A stretch of 64,000 nucleotides of DNA, from positions 1 through 64,000 of the forward strand of contig DATKPQ010000151.1 of the NCBI GenBank assembly GCA_035523995.1. The letters run 5' to 3'. Under the pieces are notes generated by a model. It searched no databases. It worked only from the letters and a program-made list of their open reading frames with translations, and was not told where the DNA came from. Of the stretch, positions 1-8,076 are shown piece after piece. The stretch comes from JASHVB01 sp035523995 (lineage in GTDB: Bacteria; Pseudomonadota; Alphaproteobacteria; Acetobacterales; Acetobacteraceae). The translations under genes were made by a program, and so were the position numbers. Positions within the stretch are counted from its first letter, which is position 1; the number at the start of each line of letters is the position of its first letter.

Positions 1-153
1 GGCGCGGTCTTCTCCACCGGCTCGATCGCCTATGCCGGCTCCCTTGGCTGGAATGGCTTCGATAACAATCTGTTCCGACTGACGACGAACGTGCTGAACC
101 GCTTCCGCGATCCTACGCCGTTCACGGCACCCGAAGAGCGGGCGTTATTATGA
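1..153 (+). CDS. C-terminal end of N,N-dimethylformamidase large-subunit-like protein (partial)
   Basis: The frame is open from the first base of the window and stops with TGA at 151-153, giving the last 50 residues of a protein whose start lies outside. The tail contains GAVFSTGSIAYAGSL followed by NLFRLTTNVLNRF, which I recall as the conserved C-terminus of the N,N-dimethylformamidase large (beta) subunit family. Those amidohydrolase-like proteins carry a mononuclear iron site and cleave dialkylformamides or related amides. Only the tail is visible, so family assignment is by motif recall and substrate cannot be inferred. The neighbouring efflux operon is convergent and gives no functional link. 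Confidence 0.6.
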   Translation, partial: GAVFSTGSIAYAGSLGWNGFDNNLFRLTTNVLNRFRDPTPFTAPEERALL

Positions 154-195
154 GGTCGCGAAGCGTAACGAAGAAACCCGAACCACCCTTGCATG

Positions 196-1728
196 TTAAT
201 CCATCACCGCCGCATGACCGCCGCCATCGCTCGGCTTCGGCTTCGTCATGAAAAACAGCATCAGCATGATCGGCGCCGACATGATCGCCATCAGCCAGAA
301 ATCATCCACATACGCGATCACCTGCGCCTGGTATGTCACCATCTGATCCAACATCGCGATCCCATGTGGCGTATGCAGCGACAGCATCGGCGCTTGCTGC
401 AGCGCGCGATTCAGGGGCGTTGCGAACCCCGACAGCACCGAGTGCTCCACCTGCGTCTGGCTGGTAATCAACGCCTCGAAAATCGAAATCCCGATTGAAC
501 TCCCGACGTTCCGCACCAAACTCAAGAACGACGTCGCCTCATACCGCAGCTTCGAATCCAGCGTGGCGAACGCCACGACATTAAGCGGCACGAACACGAA
601 GCCGATACCCGCGCCCTGAACGATCGTATTGAAAATCAGGCTCCATTCATTGATCGCCGGCGTCCATTCCGACAGGCGAAATAGGCTCCACACCAGCAAC
701 ACCACCCCAAACGCCATGATCTTTCGTGGATCGACGTAATTCGTCAGCCGGCCGGAGATCATCATCGCGATCATGGTCCCGACGCCGCGCGGAGCCAGCA
801 GCACGCCCGCCACCTCCACAGGATAATTCCCTAACTCCTGCAGCCAAGGGGCCAGCAATGCCGAAGTCGCCAGCAGCACCATCCCCACGGCGAACATCAC
901 CATGAAGCCCATGACCAGGTTGCGGTCCTTGAACAACGCAGGACTCAGGAATCGCCGCTCTCCGGTGAACATATGCACGAGAAAAAGATAGAACCCGGCG
1001 GCCGCCATCACCGTCTCAACGATGATCTCGGTCGAACCGAACCAGTCTTTCGTCTCACCCCGGTCCAGCATCAGCTGCAACCCGCCAATGCCGATTGCCA
1101 GCGCGGTAAAGCCAAACCAGTCAAACTGTAATCCGCTCTGCTGCTTCTCCGATGGCAATGCGTACCAAAGCCCCAATGCCGCCGCGATGCCGAACGGCAT
1201 GTTTACAAAGAACACGTAGCGCCAGTTGTACAATTCGGTCAGATAGCCGCCGAGTGTGGGACCTAGGATCGGCCCGACCATCACGCCCATGCCCCAGATC
1301 GCCATCGCCTGGCCGCGTTGCTCGACCGGATAGATGTCCAGCATGGTGGCTTGCGACAGCGGCACCAGCGCGGCGCCGAATACGCCTTGCAGGATGCGGA
1401 ACAACACCATCTGGTTCAGTGATGCCGCCGCGCCGCACAGCATCGAGGTGATGGTGAAGCCGACCAGGCAGGTGATGAAAAGGTATTTGCGGCCGAACCG
1501 CGCAGCGAGCCAACCGACGGGCGCCGTCATGATCGCCGCGGCGGTGATGTACGACGTCAGGACCCAGGTGATCTCGTCATAGGTCGCCGACAGGCTGCCC
1601 TGCATATAGGGCAGCGCGACGTTGGCAATGGTCTGGTCGAGCGCCTGCATCAGCGTGGCACCAACGGTGCACAACGTAATGATCAGGCGGTAGGGAACGT
1701 GGGTCGGATCGCTGGACGATGGCGGCAC
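196..1728 (-). CDS. emrB: DHA2-family MFS multidrug efflux permease, EmrB-like
   Basis: Inner-membrane proton-driven drug exporter of the major facilitator superfamily, DHA2 branch (14 transmembrane segments). The sequence has the loop 2-3 motif as GWLAARFGRK, the early helix motif LDQTIANVALPYMQG and the motif-C-like stretch MGVMVGPILGPTLGGYLTE. From GTG at 1728 it is 510 aa, the usual EmrB length; an in-frame TTG at 1800 would add 24 non-hydrophobic residues. It follows the membrane-fusion protein gene on the same strand after about 170 bp, and a MarR regulator heads the unit, giving the standard marR-emrA-emrB order. The EmrA partner would bridge the periplasm to an outer-membrane channel encoded elsewhere. 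Confidence 0.9.
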   Translation of the reverse strand: MPPSSSDPTHVPYRLIITLCTVGATLMQALDQTIANVALPYMQGSLSATYDEITWVLTSYITAAAIMTAPVGWLAARFGRKYLFITCLVGFTITSMLCGAAASLNQMVLFRILQGVFGAALVPLSQATMLDIYPVEQRGQAMAIWGMGVMVGPILGPTLGGYLTELYNWRYVFFVNMPFGIAAALGLWYALPSEKQQSGLQFDWFGFTALAIGIGGLQLMLDRGETKDWFGSTEIIVETVMAAAGFYLFLVHMFTGERRFLSPALFKDRNLVMGFMVMFAVGMVLLATSALLAPWLQELGNYPVEVAGVLLAPRGVGTMIAMMISGRLTNYVDPRKIMAFGVVLLVWSLFRLSEWTPAINEWSLIFNTIVQGAGIGFVFVPLNVVAFATLDSKLRYEATSFLSLVRNVGSSIGISIFEALITSQTQVEHSVLSGFATPLNRALQQAPMLSLHTPHGIAMLDQMVTYQAQVIAYVDDFWLMAIMSAPIMLMLFFMTKPKPSDGGGHAAVMD

Positions 1729-1900
1729 GGAGGGAGCTCTCCCGACTAGATGCAGCGTCGGCGTCTTGGACTCCCCGTATGCTTGCGGGCTTCGCCGCAA
1801 ACTGGAGCGAGGTTACGAAGGATTTCGCTTGCCCCCCGCGACACCCTCCCCTGGCCTTGGTCCGCTTCGCGGCCCTGGCCCGCAAGTGGGAGGCAAAATA

Positions 1901-3004
1901 TCAGGGCAGCAGATCGCGCCAGGTGCGCTGGTGGCTGGTGTCGATGTCGGCTTCGACGCTCATACCGGCACGCAACTCCGGATCGCCCGGCTTGCGGTCC
2001 ACACGGATGCGGACCGGAATGCGCTGCACCACCTTCACCCAGTTCCCCGACGTATTCTGGGCCGGCAGCACCGAAAACTCCGATCCACTGTTCGGCGCGA
2101 TGCTCTCGACTTCACCCCTCCAGGTTCGGTCGGGATAGGTGTCCACCGCGATATCCACCGGGTCGCCCGGCTTCACCCAGGTGAGTTCCGTTTCCTTCGG
2201 GTTGGCCTCGACCCAGACATGCTCCGTGGAAATGATGCCGAACGCCGCGGTGGACGCGGCGAGATACATGCCCCGCTGCACGGTATCGACCTGGGTCACG
2301 ATGCCGTCGAACGGCGCATAGATCACCGTGTGCCTCAGCTCACGCTGCGCCTCGTCCAGCTTCGCCTTGGCCATCAGGTAGTCCGACATCGTGCGCACAT
2401 CGACGTCGGCGCTGCCAAGCTTCGCCAACTGTACCTGTGCCGCCATCTTCAGTGCGTCCAAGGCCTGCTTGTCGGCAGCGAGCTGGTATTTCGCATTGTC
2501 GTACTCGGCCCGCGTGACGCCGCCGGACCTGACCAGGTTGGCGAAGCGGTCGAAATTCGCCTGGTCGGATTCCACTAGCGCCTGCTTTGCATCGGCATCG
2601 CGCAGCATGCGGCGGTAGTTGAGCTTCTCTGCCACCAGGTCGGAGACGACGCCGCCGAGGTTGGCCCGCGCCGCATCGACCGCGATCTGGTACTGAAGCG
2701 GATCCAGCCGCAGCAGCACCTGACCCTTCCTCACGAACTGGCCTTCATGCACCGGTACTTCGGCGACGATGCCGCTGACATCGGTCGCGAGCGACTCCTT
2801 GGCGGCGCGCACATAGGCATCGTCGATATCGACGTATCGGCCGCCAGTGACCCACCAGGTGGCGGCGCCGGCGGCGACAACCAGGATGCCGCCCAGCATC
2901 AGGATCGGGCGCAGCGTCGCACGCGAGACACGGCGACGCGAGGGAGCCTCGGTGACGCGAGGTACGGGCGGGGCGGACGAGCCAGCGGTAGCGGCTTGCG
3001 ACAT
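1901..3004 (-). CDS. emrA: HlyD/EmrA-family membrane fusion protein
   Basis: Periplasmic adaptor of a tripartite drug efflux pump, 367 aa. An N-terminal cytoplasmic segment is followed by one membrane anchor (about residues 30-52) and a biotinyl-lipoyl-like half motif (VHEGQFVRKGQVLLRLDP). A helical hairpin region comes next, then the second lipoyl half (IYAPFDGIVTQVDTVQRGMY) and a beta-barrel domain (WVEANPKETELTWVKPGDPV). The start codon overlaps the marR stop as TGATG, which points to translational coupling. It pairs with the EmrB permease downstream. The substrate is unknown. Confidence 0.92.
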   Translation of the reverse strand: MSQAATAGSSAPPVPRVTEAPSRRRVSRATLRPILMLGGILVVAAGAATWWVTGGRYVDIDDAYVRAAKESLATDVSGIVAEVPVHEGQFVRKGQVLLRLDPLQYQIAVDAARANLGGVVSDLVAEKLNYRRMLRDADAKQALVESDQANFDRFANLVRSGGVTRAEYDNAKYQLAADKQALDALKMAAQVQLAKLGSADVDVRTMSDYLMAKAKLDEAQRELRHTVIYAPFDGIVTQVDTVQRGMYLAASTAAFGIISTEHVWVEANPKETELTWVKPGDPVDIAVDTYPDRTWRGEVESIAPNSGSEFSVLPAQNTSGNWVKVVQRIPVRIRVDRKPGDPELRAGMSVEADIDTSHQRTWRDLLP

Positions 3005-3501
3005 CAGGCGAGCTCCGTCGCTTCGGCGTCGTTACGTGTTTCCGCGGCGTCGGCGCTGCGGCGGGCGGCGTGCGCCTCTTGGACCAATGTCACTTTCATG
3101 CGCAACAATGCTTCGGTGACGGCGTCAACGGTGTCCTCGTCAAGGCCGGTGGTGACCATGCGGGTGATTTCGGCGCGCTGGCTGGCAATATCGGCCAGCA
3201 CAGGGCGCGCCGCCGGGCGCAGGTGCAGGCGCCAGATGCGGCGGTCCCGCGGGTCCGGACGGCGTTCCACCATCCCGCGCGCCTCCAGCCGGTCGATCAG
3301 GCGCGCGACCGTGATCGGCTCCACTTCCAGGAGTTCGGATAGCTCTTTCTGGGAGATACCGGGCTGGCGCTCCAACCAGACCAGGATGCCCCATTGGGCA
3401 CGGGTCATGTCGTGCTGACGGGCGCGCTTGTCTGCATCCACGCGGAGCAAGCGGGCGACGTCGTGCAACAGGAACAACAGGTCGCGTTGAAAGTCGGGCA
3501 A
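3004..3501 (-). CDS. MarR-family transcriptional regulator of the efflux operon
   Basis: Winged-helix repressor of 165 aa. The DNA-binding core is visible as GISQKELSELLEVEPITVARLIDRLEARG (residues about 49-77), followed by the wing residues RRPDPRDRRIWRLHL. The first gene of marR-emrA-emrB, it very likely represses its own operon and is released by a phenolic or drug ligand. The frame begins at TTG (3501); no upstream ATG or GTG is available in frame. An inverted repeat 39 bp upstream of this start is a candidate operator. The next start, ATG within QHDMTRAQW, would remove helix 1 and is less likely. Confidence 0.88.
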   Translation of the reverse strand: MPDFQRDLLFLLHDVARLLRVDADKRARQHDMTRAQWGILVWLERQPGISQKELSELLEVEPITVARLIDRLEARGMVERRPDPRDRRIWRLHLRPAARPVLADIASQRAEITRMVTTGLDEDTVDAVTEALLRMKVTLVQEAHAARRSADAAETRNDAEATELA

Positions 3502-3539
3502 GGGACGGACGTTCCTAGGGTCTCTTGGCTGCCGTGACT

Positions 3540-3553
3540 ATAAGTCAGCTTAT
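3540..3553. promoter_or_regulatory. Candidate MarR operator (ATAAG-N4-CTTAT)
   Basis: A perfect 5-bp inverted repeat with a 4-bp spacer lies 39-52 bp upstream of the marR start, in the only AT-rich stretch of that intergenic region. MarR proteins typically bind such short palindromes over their own promoter. The assignment rests on position and symmetry only. Confidence 0.4.
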
Positions 3554-3580
3554 GATATCCGTGCCAGATCGTGGGCTATG

Positions 3581-3883
3581 CTATGGATGCAGGGCGGACC
3601 TGCGAAGCGCTGGAAGCACCTCGGCGCTTCCGCCGGCATGAAAGGCCGGATTTCCCTGCACAAAGCGCACTGCCAGGCTGGGATGCACCCGCATCGGCGC
3701 GAATTCGCGGTCGTCGTGGGGCAATGCGTGCCGATGCTCGATCCAAAAGGTCCCGATGACCAGATCACAGGTCTTGCAGCCGGTAAAGCCGAGGCTGCGC
3801 GGCAGACGGTAATTACCGGCGGCCGCAACTGGAATGGGGATTTGGCACGCCGCAGCCTCGCGTGATCGTGCACTTGCTCGCGG
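3581..3883 (-). pseudogene. Start-less open frame, possible gene remnant
   Basis: On the minus strand a frame of 100 sense codons is open between two stops and reads like protein, with a central segment GFTGCKTCDLVIGTFWIEH and then PHDDREFAPMRVHPSLAVRF. It has a CxxC pair, but there is no ATG, GTG or TTG before the central segment. A GTG in another frame at 3873 could join it by one frameshift. I do not recognise the family. It fills most of the 446-bp gap between marR and the glucosidase gene. It may be a decayed gene or chance coding-like sequence. Confidence 0.25.
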
Positions 3884-3947
3884 CTATACCGGCTGGTGCC
3901 AGGCCGCCCCCGCGGCTTCCCTGCCCATTCTCCAGGAGACCATTGCC

Positions 3948-6122
3948 ATGCCGTTCAAGGTCCAGGTTGGCCCGCCGCAGATTGCCATCCACCAGGCCAT
4001 GACTGTGCTGGTGACCGAGCCGGACGGCCAGGTGCGCTGGCCTACCGACAAGGGCCTGTATTTCTTCGACACCCGCCTGATCTCCGCCTGGAACGTCTAC
4101 GCCAACGGGGAGCCCTGGGATCTGCTGAACGGCGGCGCCGTGAACTACGACGTCGCCCGCATCTTCCTGACCAACCGGGCTTTTCTCACCGAGGACGGCG
4201 CTGTTCCGGCGCATTCGCTGTCGTTCGTCATCAGCCGGGCCATCGACGGCGGTCTGCACGAGGATCTGGACATCGCCAACCACGGCCAACGCCCCGTGCG
4301 CTTCAATCTGGAAATCGCGATCAGGTCGGACTTCGCCGATATCTTCGACGTCAAAGCCGGACGCTCGGTGCGGCGCGGCCGCATCGGTACCGAGTGGGCG
4401 GACTCGCATCAGCGCCTGCGCACCGTCTATCGCAATCGCGATTTCATTCGCGCCGTGTCGGTGTCGGTGGGCGAGGCCACAAGCCATGCCGCCTACGCCA
4501 ATGGGCGTCTCAGCTTTGAAGTGGCACTTGGTCCCGCCGCGTCCTGGCACGCCTGCATGCTCTACGAGCTGGCCGACAGCGACCGCCACTATCACGCGCC
4601 ACGCACCTGCGCCCTGCATTCCGAAAACTCGCGTCACGCTATCGCCCAGCATTCGTGGCAACAGGCGGTGCTGAAGGTGCGCACCAGCAACGAAGAGTTC
4701 TACCGCTTCTATCACCAGGCGATCGAGGACATGGCGGCACTGCGCCTGCCCATCGAAGGCACCGACCACATGGTGTTCGTGCCCGGCGCCGGCCTGCCGT
4801 GGTTCAATGCGCCGTTCGGCCGCGACAGCCTGATCGTGTCGCTGCAGAACATCCTGGTGTATCCGGAATTTGCCCGCGGCTCGCTCGATGTGCTGGGCCG
4901 TTGGCAGGCGACGGAACGCGACGACTACCGTGACGCCGAGCCGGGCAAGATCATGCACGAGCTCCGCTATGGCGAGCTGGCGCATTTCAAGCTGATCCCG
5001 CACACGCCGTACTACGGCACTGCCGATGCCACGCCGCTCTATCTGATCACGCTCCACGCCGCCTGGCGCGCCACCGGCGACATCAGCTTGCTCCGCCGCC
5101 ACCTGTCCCATGCCGAAGCCGCGCTACGCTGGATCGACGAGCATGGCGACCGTGACGGCGACGGGTTCCAGGAATTCAAGACGCGCTCGCCGGTCGGTTA
5201 CGAAAATACGGACTGGAAGGACGCCGGCGATTCGATGATGTATCCCGATGGCTCGCCGGTGCAGGGGCCGAAGGCGCTGTGCGAGCTGCAGGGCTATGTC
5301 TATGACGCCTGGCTGCGCATGGCGGAAGTGTTCGATGCGCTGGAGCGCCCGGACCGCGCCGCCGCGCTGCGCGACAAGGCCGCCACACTGTATCGCCGCT
5401 TCGACGAAGCGTTCTGGGACGAACCCAGCGGCTTCTACGCCTACATGCTGGATGGCGAGAAGCGGAAGGTGCTGACCGTGGCTTCGAATCCGGGCCACCT
5501 GCTGTGGTCCGGCCTGGTGCCACCGGAACGCGCCGTGAAGGTGGTCGCGCGGCTGATGGCGCCGGACATGAATACCGGCTGGGGGATTCGCACGCTGTCG
5601 GCAGACAATCCGGCCTATAATCCATATTCGTACCAGAACGGCTCGGTCTGGCCGCACGACAACAGCCTGATCGCCCTCGGCTTCAAGCGCTACGGGTTCG
5701 TTGAGGAAGCGGGGCAGATCGCGCGCGGCATTTCCGATGCCGCCAGCCATTTCCTGCTGAACCAGTTGCCGGAACTTTACGCGGGCATCGAGCGCAGTGA
5801 GGGATTGTTCCCGGTCCAATATCTCGGTGCCAACGTGCCACAGGCCTGGGCCGCGGGTTCCGCCTTTGCACTGTTGCAGGCGGTCCTGGGCATCTGGCCG
5901 GATGCGCCGCGGGAGCGGTTGTATGTCGATCCGGTGCTGCCGCACTGGCTGCCGGACATCACGCTATCCGATCTGCGGCTGGGGCGACGGCATTTCGACG
6001 TCCGTTTCTGGCGGGCCGGCGAGTCAACCGAGTTCGAAGTACTGCGCGGCGACCGGCATCTGGTGCAGCGGCGTGCGACGACCGAGGTGTTCGAGATGTT
6101 GCGCACGGGCAGGGCCGCATAA
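3948..6122 (+). CDS. Amylo-alpha-1,6-glucosidase / glycogen debranching-type enzyme
   Basis: Predicted cytoplasmic glycoside hydrolase of 724 aa, related to the glucosidase half of glycogen debranching enzymes. It has an N-terminal beta-rich GDE domain (residues about 5-210, starting VQVGPPQIAIHQAMTVLVTEPDG). A (alpha/alpha)6 toroid follows (about 280-690) with FNAPFGRDSLIVSLQN, the acidic DWKDAGDSM and SNPGHLLWSGLV. Start chosen at ATG 3948 because AGGAGA sits 10 bp upstream and similarity begins there; the frame extends a further 38 codons upstream. No glgA, glgB or glgP is adjacent, so the substrate could be glycogen, trehalose-linked glucans or another alpha-glucan. Confidence 0.88.
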   Translation: MPFKVQVGPPQIAIHQAMTVLVTEPDGQVRWPTDKGLYFFDTRLISAWNVYANGEPWDLLNGGAVNYDVARIFLTNRAFLTEDGAVPAHSLSFVISRAIDGGLHEDLDIANHGQRPVRFNLEIAIRSDFADIFDVKAGRSVRRGRIGTEWADSHQRLRTVYRNRDFIRAVSVSVGEATSHAAYANGRLSFEVALGPAASWHACMLYELADSDRHYHAPRTCALHSENSRHAIAQHSWQQAVLKVRTSNEEFYRFYHQAIEDMAALRLPIEGTDHMVFVPGAGLPWFNAPFGRDSLIVSLQNILVYPEFARGSLDVLGRWQATERDDYRDAEPGKIMHELRYGELAHFKLIPHTPYYGTADATPLYLITLHAAWRATGDISLLRRHLSHAEAALRWIDEHGDRDGDGFQEFKTRSPVGYENTDWKDAGDSMMYPDGSPVQGPKALCELQGYVYDAWLRMAEVFDALERPDRAAALRDKAATLYRRFDEAFWDEPSGFYAYMLDGEKRKVLTVASNPGHLLWSGLVPPERAVKVVARLMAPDMNTGWGIRTLSADNPAYNPYSYQNGSVWPHDNSLIALGFKRYGFVEEAGQIARGISDAASHFLLNQLPELYAGIERSEGLFPVQYLGANVPQAWAAGSAFALLQAVLGIWPDAPRERLYVDPVLPHWLPDITLSDLRLGRRHFDVRFWRAGESTEFEVLRGDRHLVQRRATTEVFEMLRTGRAA

Positions 6123-6193
6123 CCCCTTTTGCCAATCATGGCCGAGATACCTCCGGTCGCCTGCCAATGTTATGATTTCAACTGATGCTGGCG

Positions 6194-6245
6194 GCTCCAT
6201 ATGTCGTTGCCAGGCGCGAGGCGACGAAGCAACGACATATGGAGC
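6194..6245. repeat. 17-bp perfect inverted repeat with 18-bp loop
   Basis: Arms 6194-6210 and 6229-6245 are exact reverse complements. The loop contains GCGAGGCGACGAA, so the unit is a divergent relative of the family A repeats (GTCATTGCGAG...GAAGCAATC). It lies between the convergent glucosidase and DUF35 genes and could act as a two-way terminator, although there is no T-run. Confidence 0.7.
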
Positions 6246-6288
6246 AGGCTTAATCGTGCTTCTCTGCCTCTGGGCACCAGATCTGGCG

Positions 6289-6726
6289 CTACGCAAGGCG
6301 CCACTGCACCAGCGTGAATGGCGGATCGGCACTGTCGTGCGGTTCGAACACTGCCTGCACCGGCGCGCCAATCTGCACCGGTAGCCGCGGATCGCCGAGC
6401 AAGTTGCCGACCATGCGGACGTTGCCGGCGTGGGGGAGTTCGACCAGGGCAACGATATAGGGGCCGTGGCCGTTCAGCGCCGGATGCACCGGGTGATGCG
6501 GGCGCTGGTAACTGTAGATGCGGCCGTGGCCTTCGACATCATCCCAGGCCAGATCGAAGGAATGGCAGCGGTGGCAGATCCATTCCGGGCCCCATTGCCA
6601 CGCACCGCAACCGCGGCATTTTTGAATCCGTAGCTTGCCTTGGCGGGCCGCCTCCCAATACGGCGCACTGAGCGGATCGCCGGTGTTCGGCAGCGGCAGC
6701 CCTTCGGGCAGATAGGAATCGCTCAT
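6289..6726 (-). CDS. DUF35 zinc-ribbon / OB-fold acyl-CoA-associated protein
   Basis: Small protein of 145 aa with the two-part DUF35 layout. A rubredoxin-like zinc ribbon (CRGCGAWQWGPEWICHRCHS, residues about 38-57) precedes an OB-fold of the Zn-ribbon OB family (GRIYSYQRPHHPVHPAL, then PYIVALVELPHAGNVRMVGNLL). The family partners with thiolase-like enzymes. Start ATG 6726 overlaps the stop of the upstream thiolase-like gene as ATGA, so the two are translated together. By analogy with ChsH2-Ltp2 it probably forms a complex with that thiolase-like protein and acts in CoA-thioester side-chain degradation. Confidence 0.88.
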   Translation of the reverse strand: MSDSYLPEGLPLPNTGDPLSAPYWEAARQGKLRIQKCRGCGAWQWGPEWICHRCHSFDLAWDDVEGHGRIYSYQRPHHPVHPALNGHGPYIVALVELPHAGNVRMVGNLLGDPRLPVQIGAPVQAVFEPHDSADPPFTLVQWRLA

Positions 6727-7901
6727 AGCACCGCCTCCGAACCGAGGATCAGGGAACTCACCGGCGTCACCATCGGCCCGCCGATGACGATCGCTGTGTC
6801 GTTGCGTTTCACCTGGTTGGTGGCAGTGCCACGGATCTGGCGCACCGACTCGTTCACCAGTTCCAGCCCGTGCATATAGCATTCGGCGAGGTTGCCGCCG
6901 CTGGTGTTCAGCGGCATGCGGCCGTCGGGCGCATAGAGGTTCTCGGGGATCAGAAAGTCATTGGCTTCATCGGCGCGCACTAGGCCATGCTCCACCAGGC
7001 TCATCAGCACGCCGCCGGTGAAGTTTTCGTAGCACTGCACGATGCCCATGTCAGCCGGCGTCAGCTTCGCCATGTCGTACAGCCGCGGCGCAAGCTGGGC
7101 AAAATGCGAACCGGGATAGTTCGGCATGTTGTGCACCGGAGCAGCGCTGCGATGGTCGCACCCCTGGGCGCAAGCGAGCAGGTAGGAGGGTTTGTGCGGG
7201 AAATCGCGGGCGCGGTCGGCCGGCACCACGATCACCGCGGCGGCACCGTCGTTTTCCTGGCAGCAGTCGTAGAGATGGAAGAACGGCTCGATGATCCAGC
7301 GGGAGTCGTCGTATTTCGCTGCATCCAGCGGCCGGCCGCGCATCACCGCATTGGGATTGTTCTGCGCATGGCGATAGCATGCCAGCGAGATCGCCCGCAG
7401 CGCCTCCTGGCGGATGCCGTGGTCGTGCATGAAGCGCGTCACCTTCATGGCGAAACGCTGCGCCGGCGACATCAGGCCGTAGGGGAACAGGAACTGGTCG
7501 TCGCCGCCGGCGAGCGGTGCGCCGGAACCGCGGCCGTAACGCGCGAACTGCCCCTGTGCCAGCGAGCGGAACGCAACCACGCAATCCGCCATGCCGGTGG
7601 CGACGGCCGCGGCGGCATTGCCGACGGCGCCGCACACGCCGCCACCGCCACCGCCCCAGAACATGTTGGAGAAACGCAGCTCCTTGACGCCGAGCGCGGC
7701 GGCGAGCCGGCCGGCGTCGCTGCGGTCGTTGCCGTAGGAGGCGAAGCCGTCGATGTCGTGCGGATCGATGCCGGCATCCTTGCAGGCGTTTACGATCGCT
7801 ATCAGGGCGAGTTTGAATTCCGCATCCGGCGACTGGCCATGGCGGTAGTAGGTGGTCTCGCCGATGCCGACGATGGCGGTCTTGCCTCGAAGAGTTCGCA
7901 T
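6723..7901 (-). CDS. Thiolase-like lipid-transfer/retro-aldolase family protein
   Basis: Protein of 392 aa with the thiolase fold, of the SCP-x/nonspecific lipid-transfer subgroup. Recognisable parts are TAIVGIGETTYY at the N-terminus, GGGGGVCGAVGNAAAAVATG at the nucleophile loop and TSGGNLAECYMHGLELV near the C-terminus. The usual GHP motif and the C-terminal CxG cysteine loop of true thiolases are absent (NLAECYMHG and VIGGPMVTP occupy those places). Together with the coupled DUF35 gene, this favours a retro-aldolase or other lyase on CoA thioesters over a classical thiolase. The acyl-CoA dehydrogenase gene upstream on the same strand suggests one degradation pathway. Confidence 0.85.
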   Translation of the reverse strand: MRTLRGKTAIVGIGETTYYRHGQSPDAEFKLALIAIVNACKDAGIDPHDIDGFASYGNDRSDAGRLAAALGVKELRFSNMFWGGGGGGVCGAVGNAAAAVATGMADCVVAFRSLAQGQFARYGRGSGAPLAGGDDQFLFPYGLMSPAQRFAMKVTRFMHDHGIRQEALRAISLACYRHAQNNPNAVMRGRPLDAAKYDDSRWIIEPFFHLYDCCQENDGAAAVIVVPADRARDFPHKPSYLLACAQGCDHRSAAPVHNMPNYPGSHFAQLAPRLYDMAKLTPADMGIVQCYENFTGGVLMSLVEHGLVRADEANDFLIPENLYAPDGRMPLNTSGGNLAECYMHGLELVNESVRQIRGTATNQVKRNDTAIVIGGPMVTPVSSLILGSEAVL

Positions 7902-7929
7902 GTGACCTCTCCCACAAAGTGGGGTTGAG

Positions 7930-8076
7930 CCGTGAAGCGGATCAACGCGAGATGCGAGGCAGCGAGGGCGAGGGCCATCGGGCCGGTACGGAAAAAGGTT
8001 GTACCGGCCCCATCACCCTTACCCTCGGCGCTGACGCGCCTCGACCTCTCCCGCGCGCGGCGCGGGAGAGGTTGTG
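7930..8076. repeat. Family B repeat with two perfect hairpins
   Basis: Between two minus-strand genes lie two exact inverted repeats: 7980-7989 with 8001-8010 (10-bp arms, A-rich loop), and CCTCTCCCGCGC at 8045-8056 with its complement at 8060-8071. The stretch also holds the CATCACCCTTACCCTCGGCGC motif that recurs with family B copies near 35.3, 39.9 and 42.5 kb. No T-run follows, so it is a dispersed palindromic unit rather than a classical terminator. Confidence 0.75.
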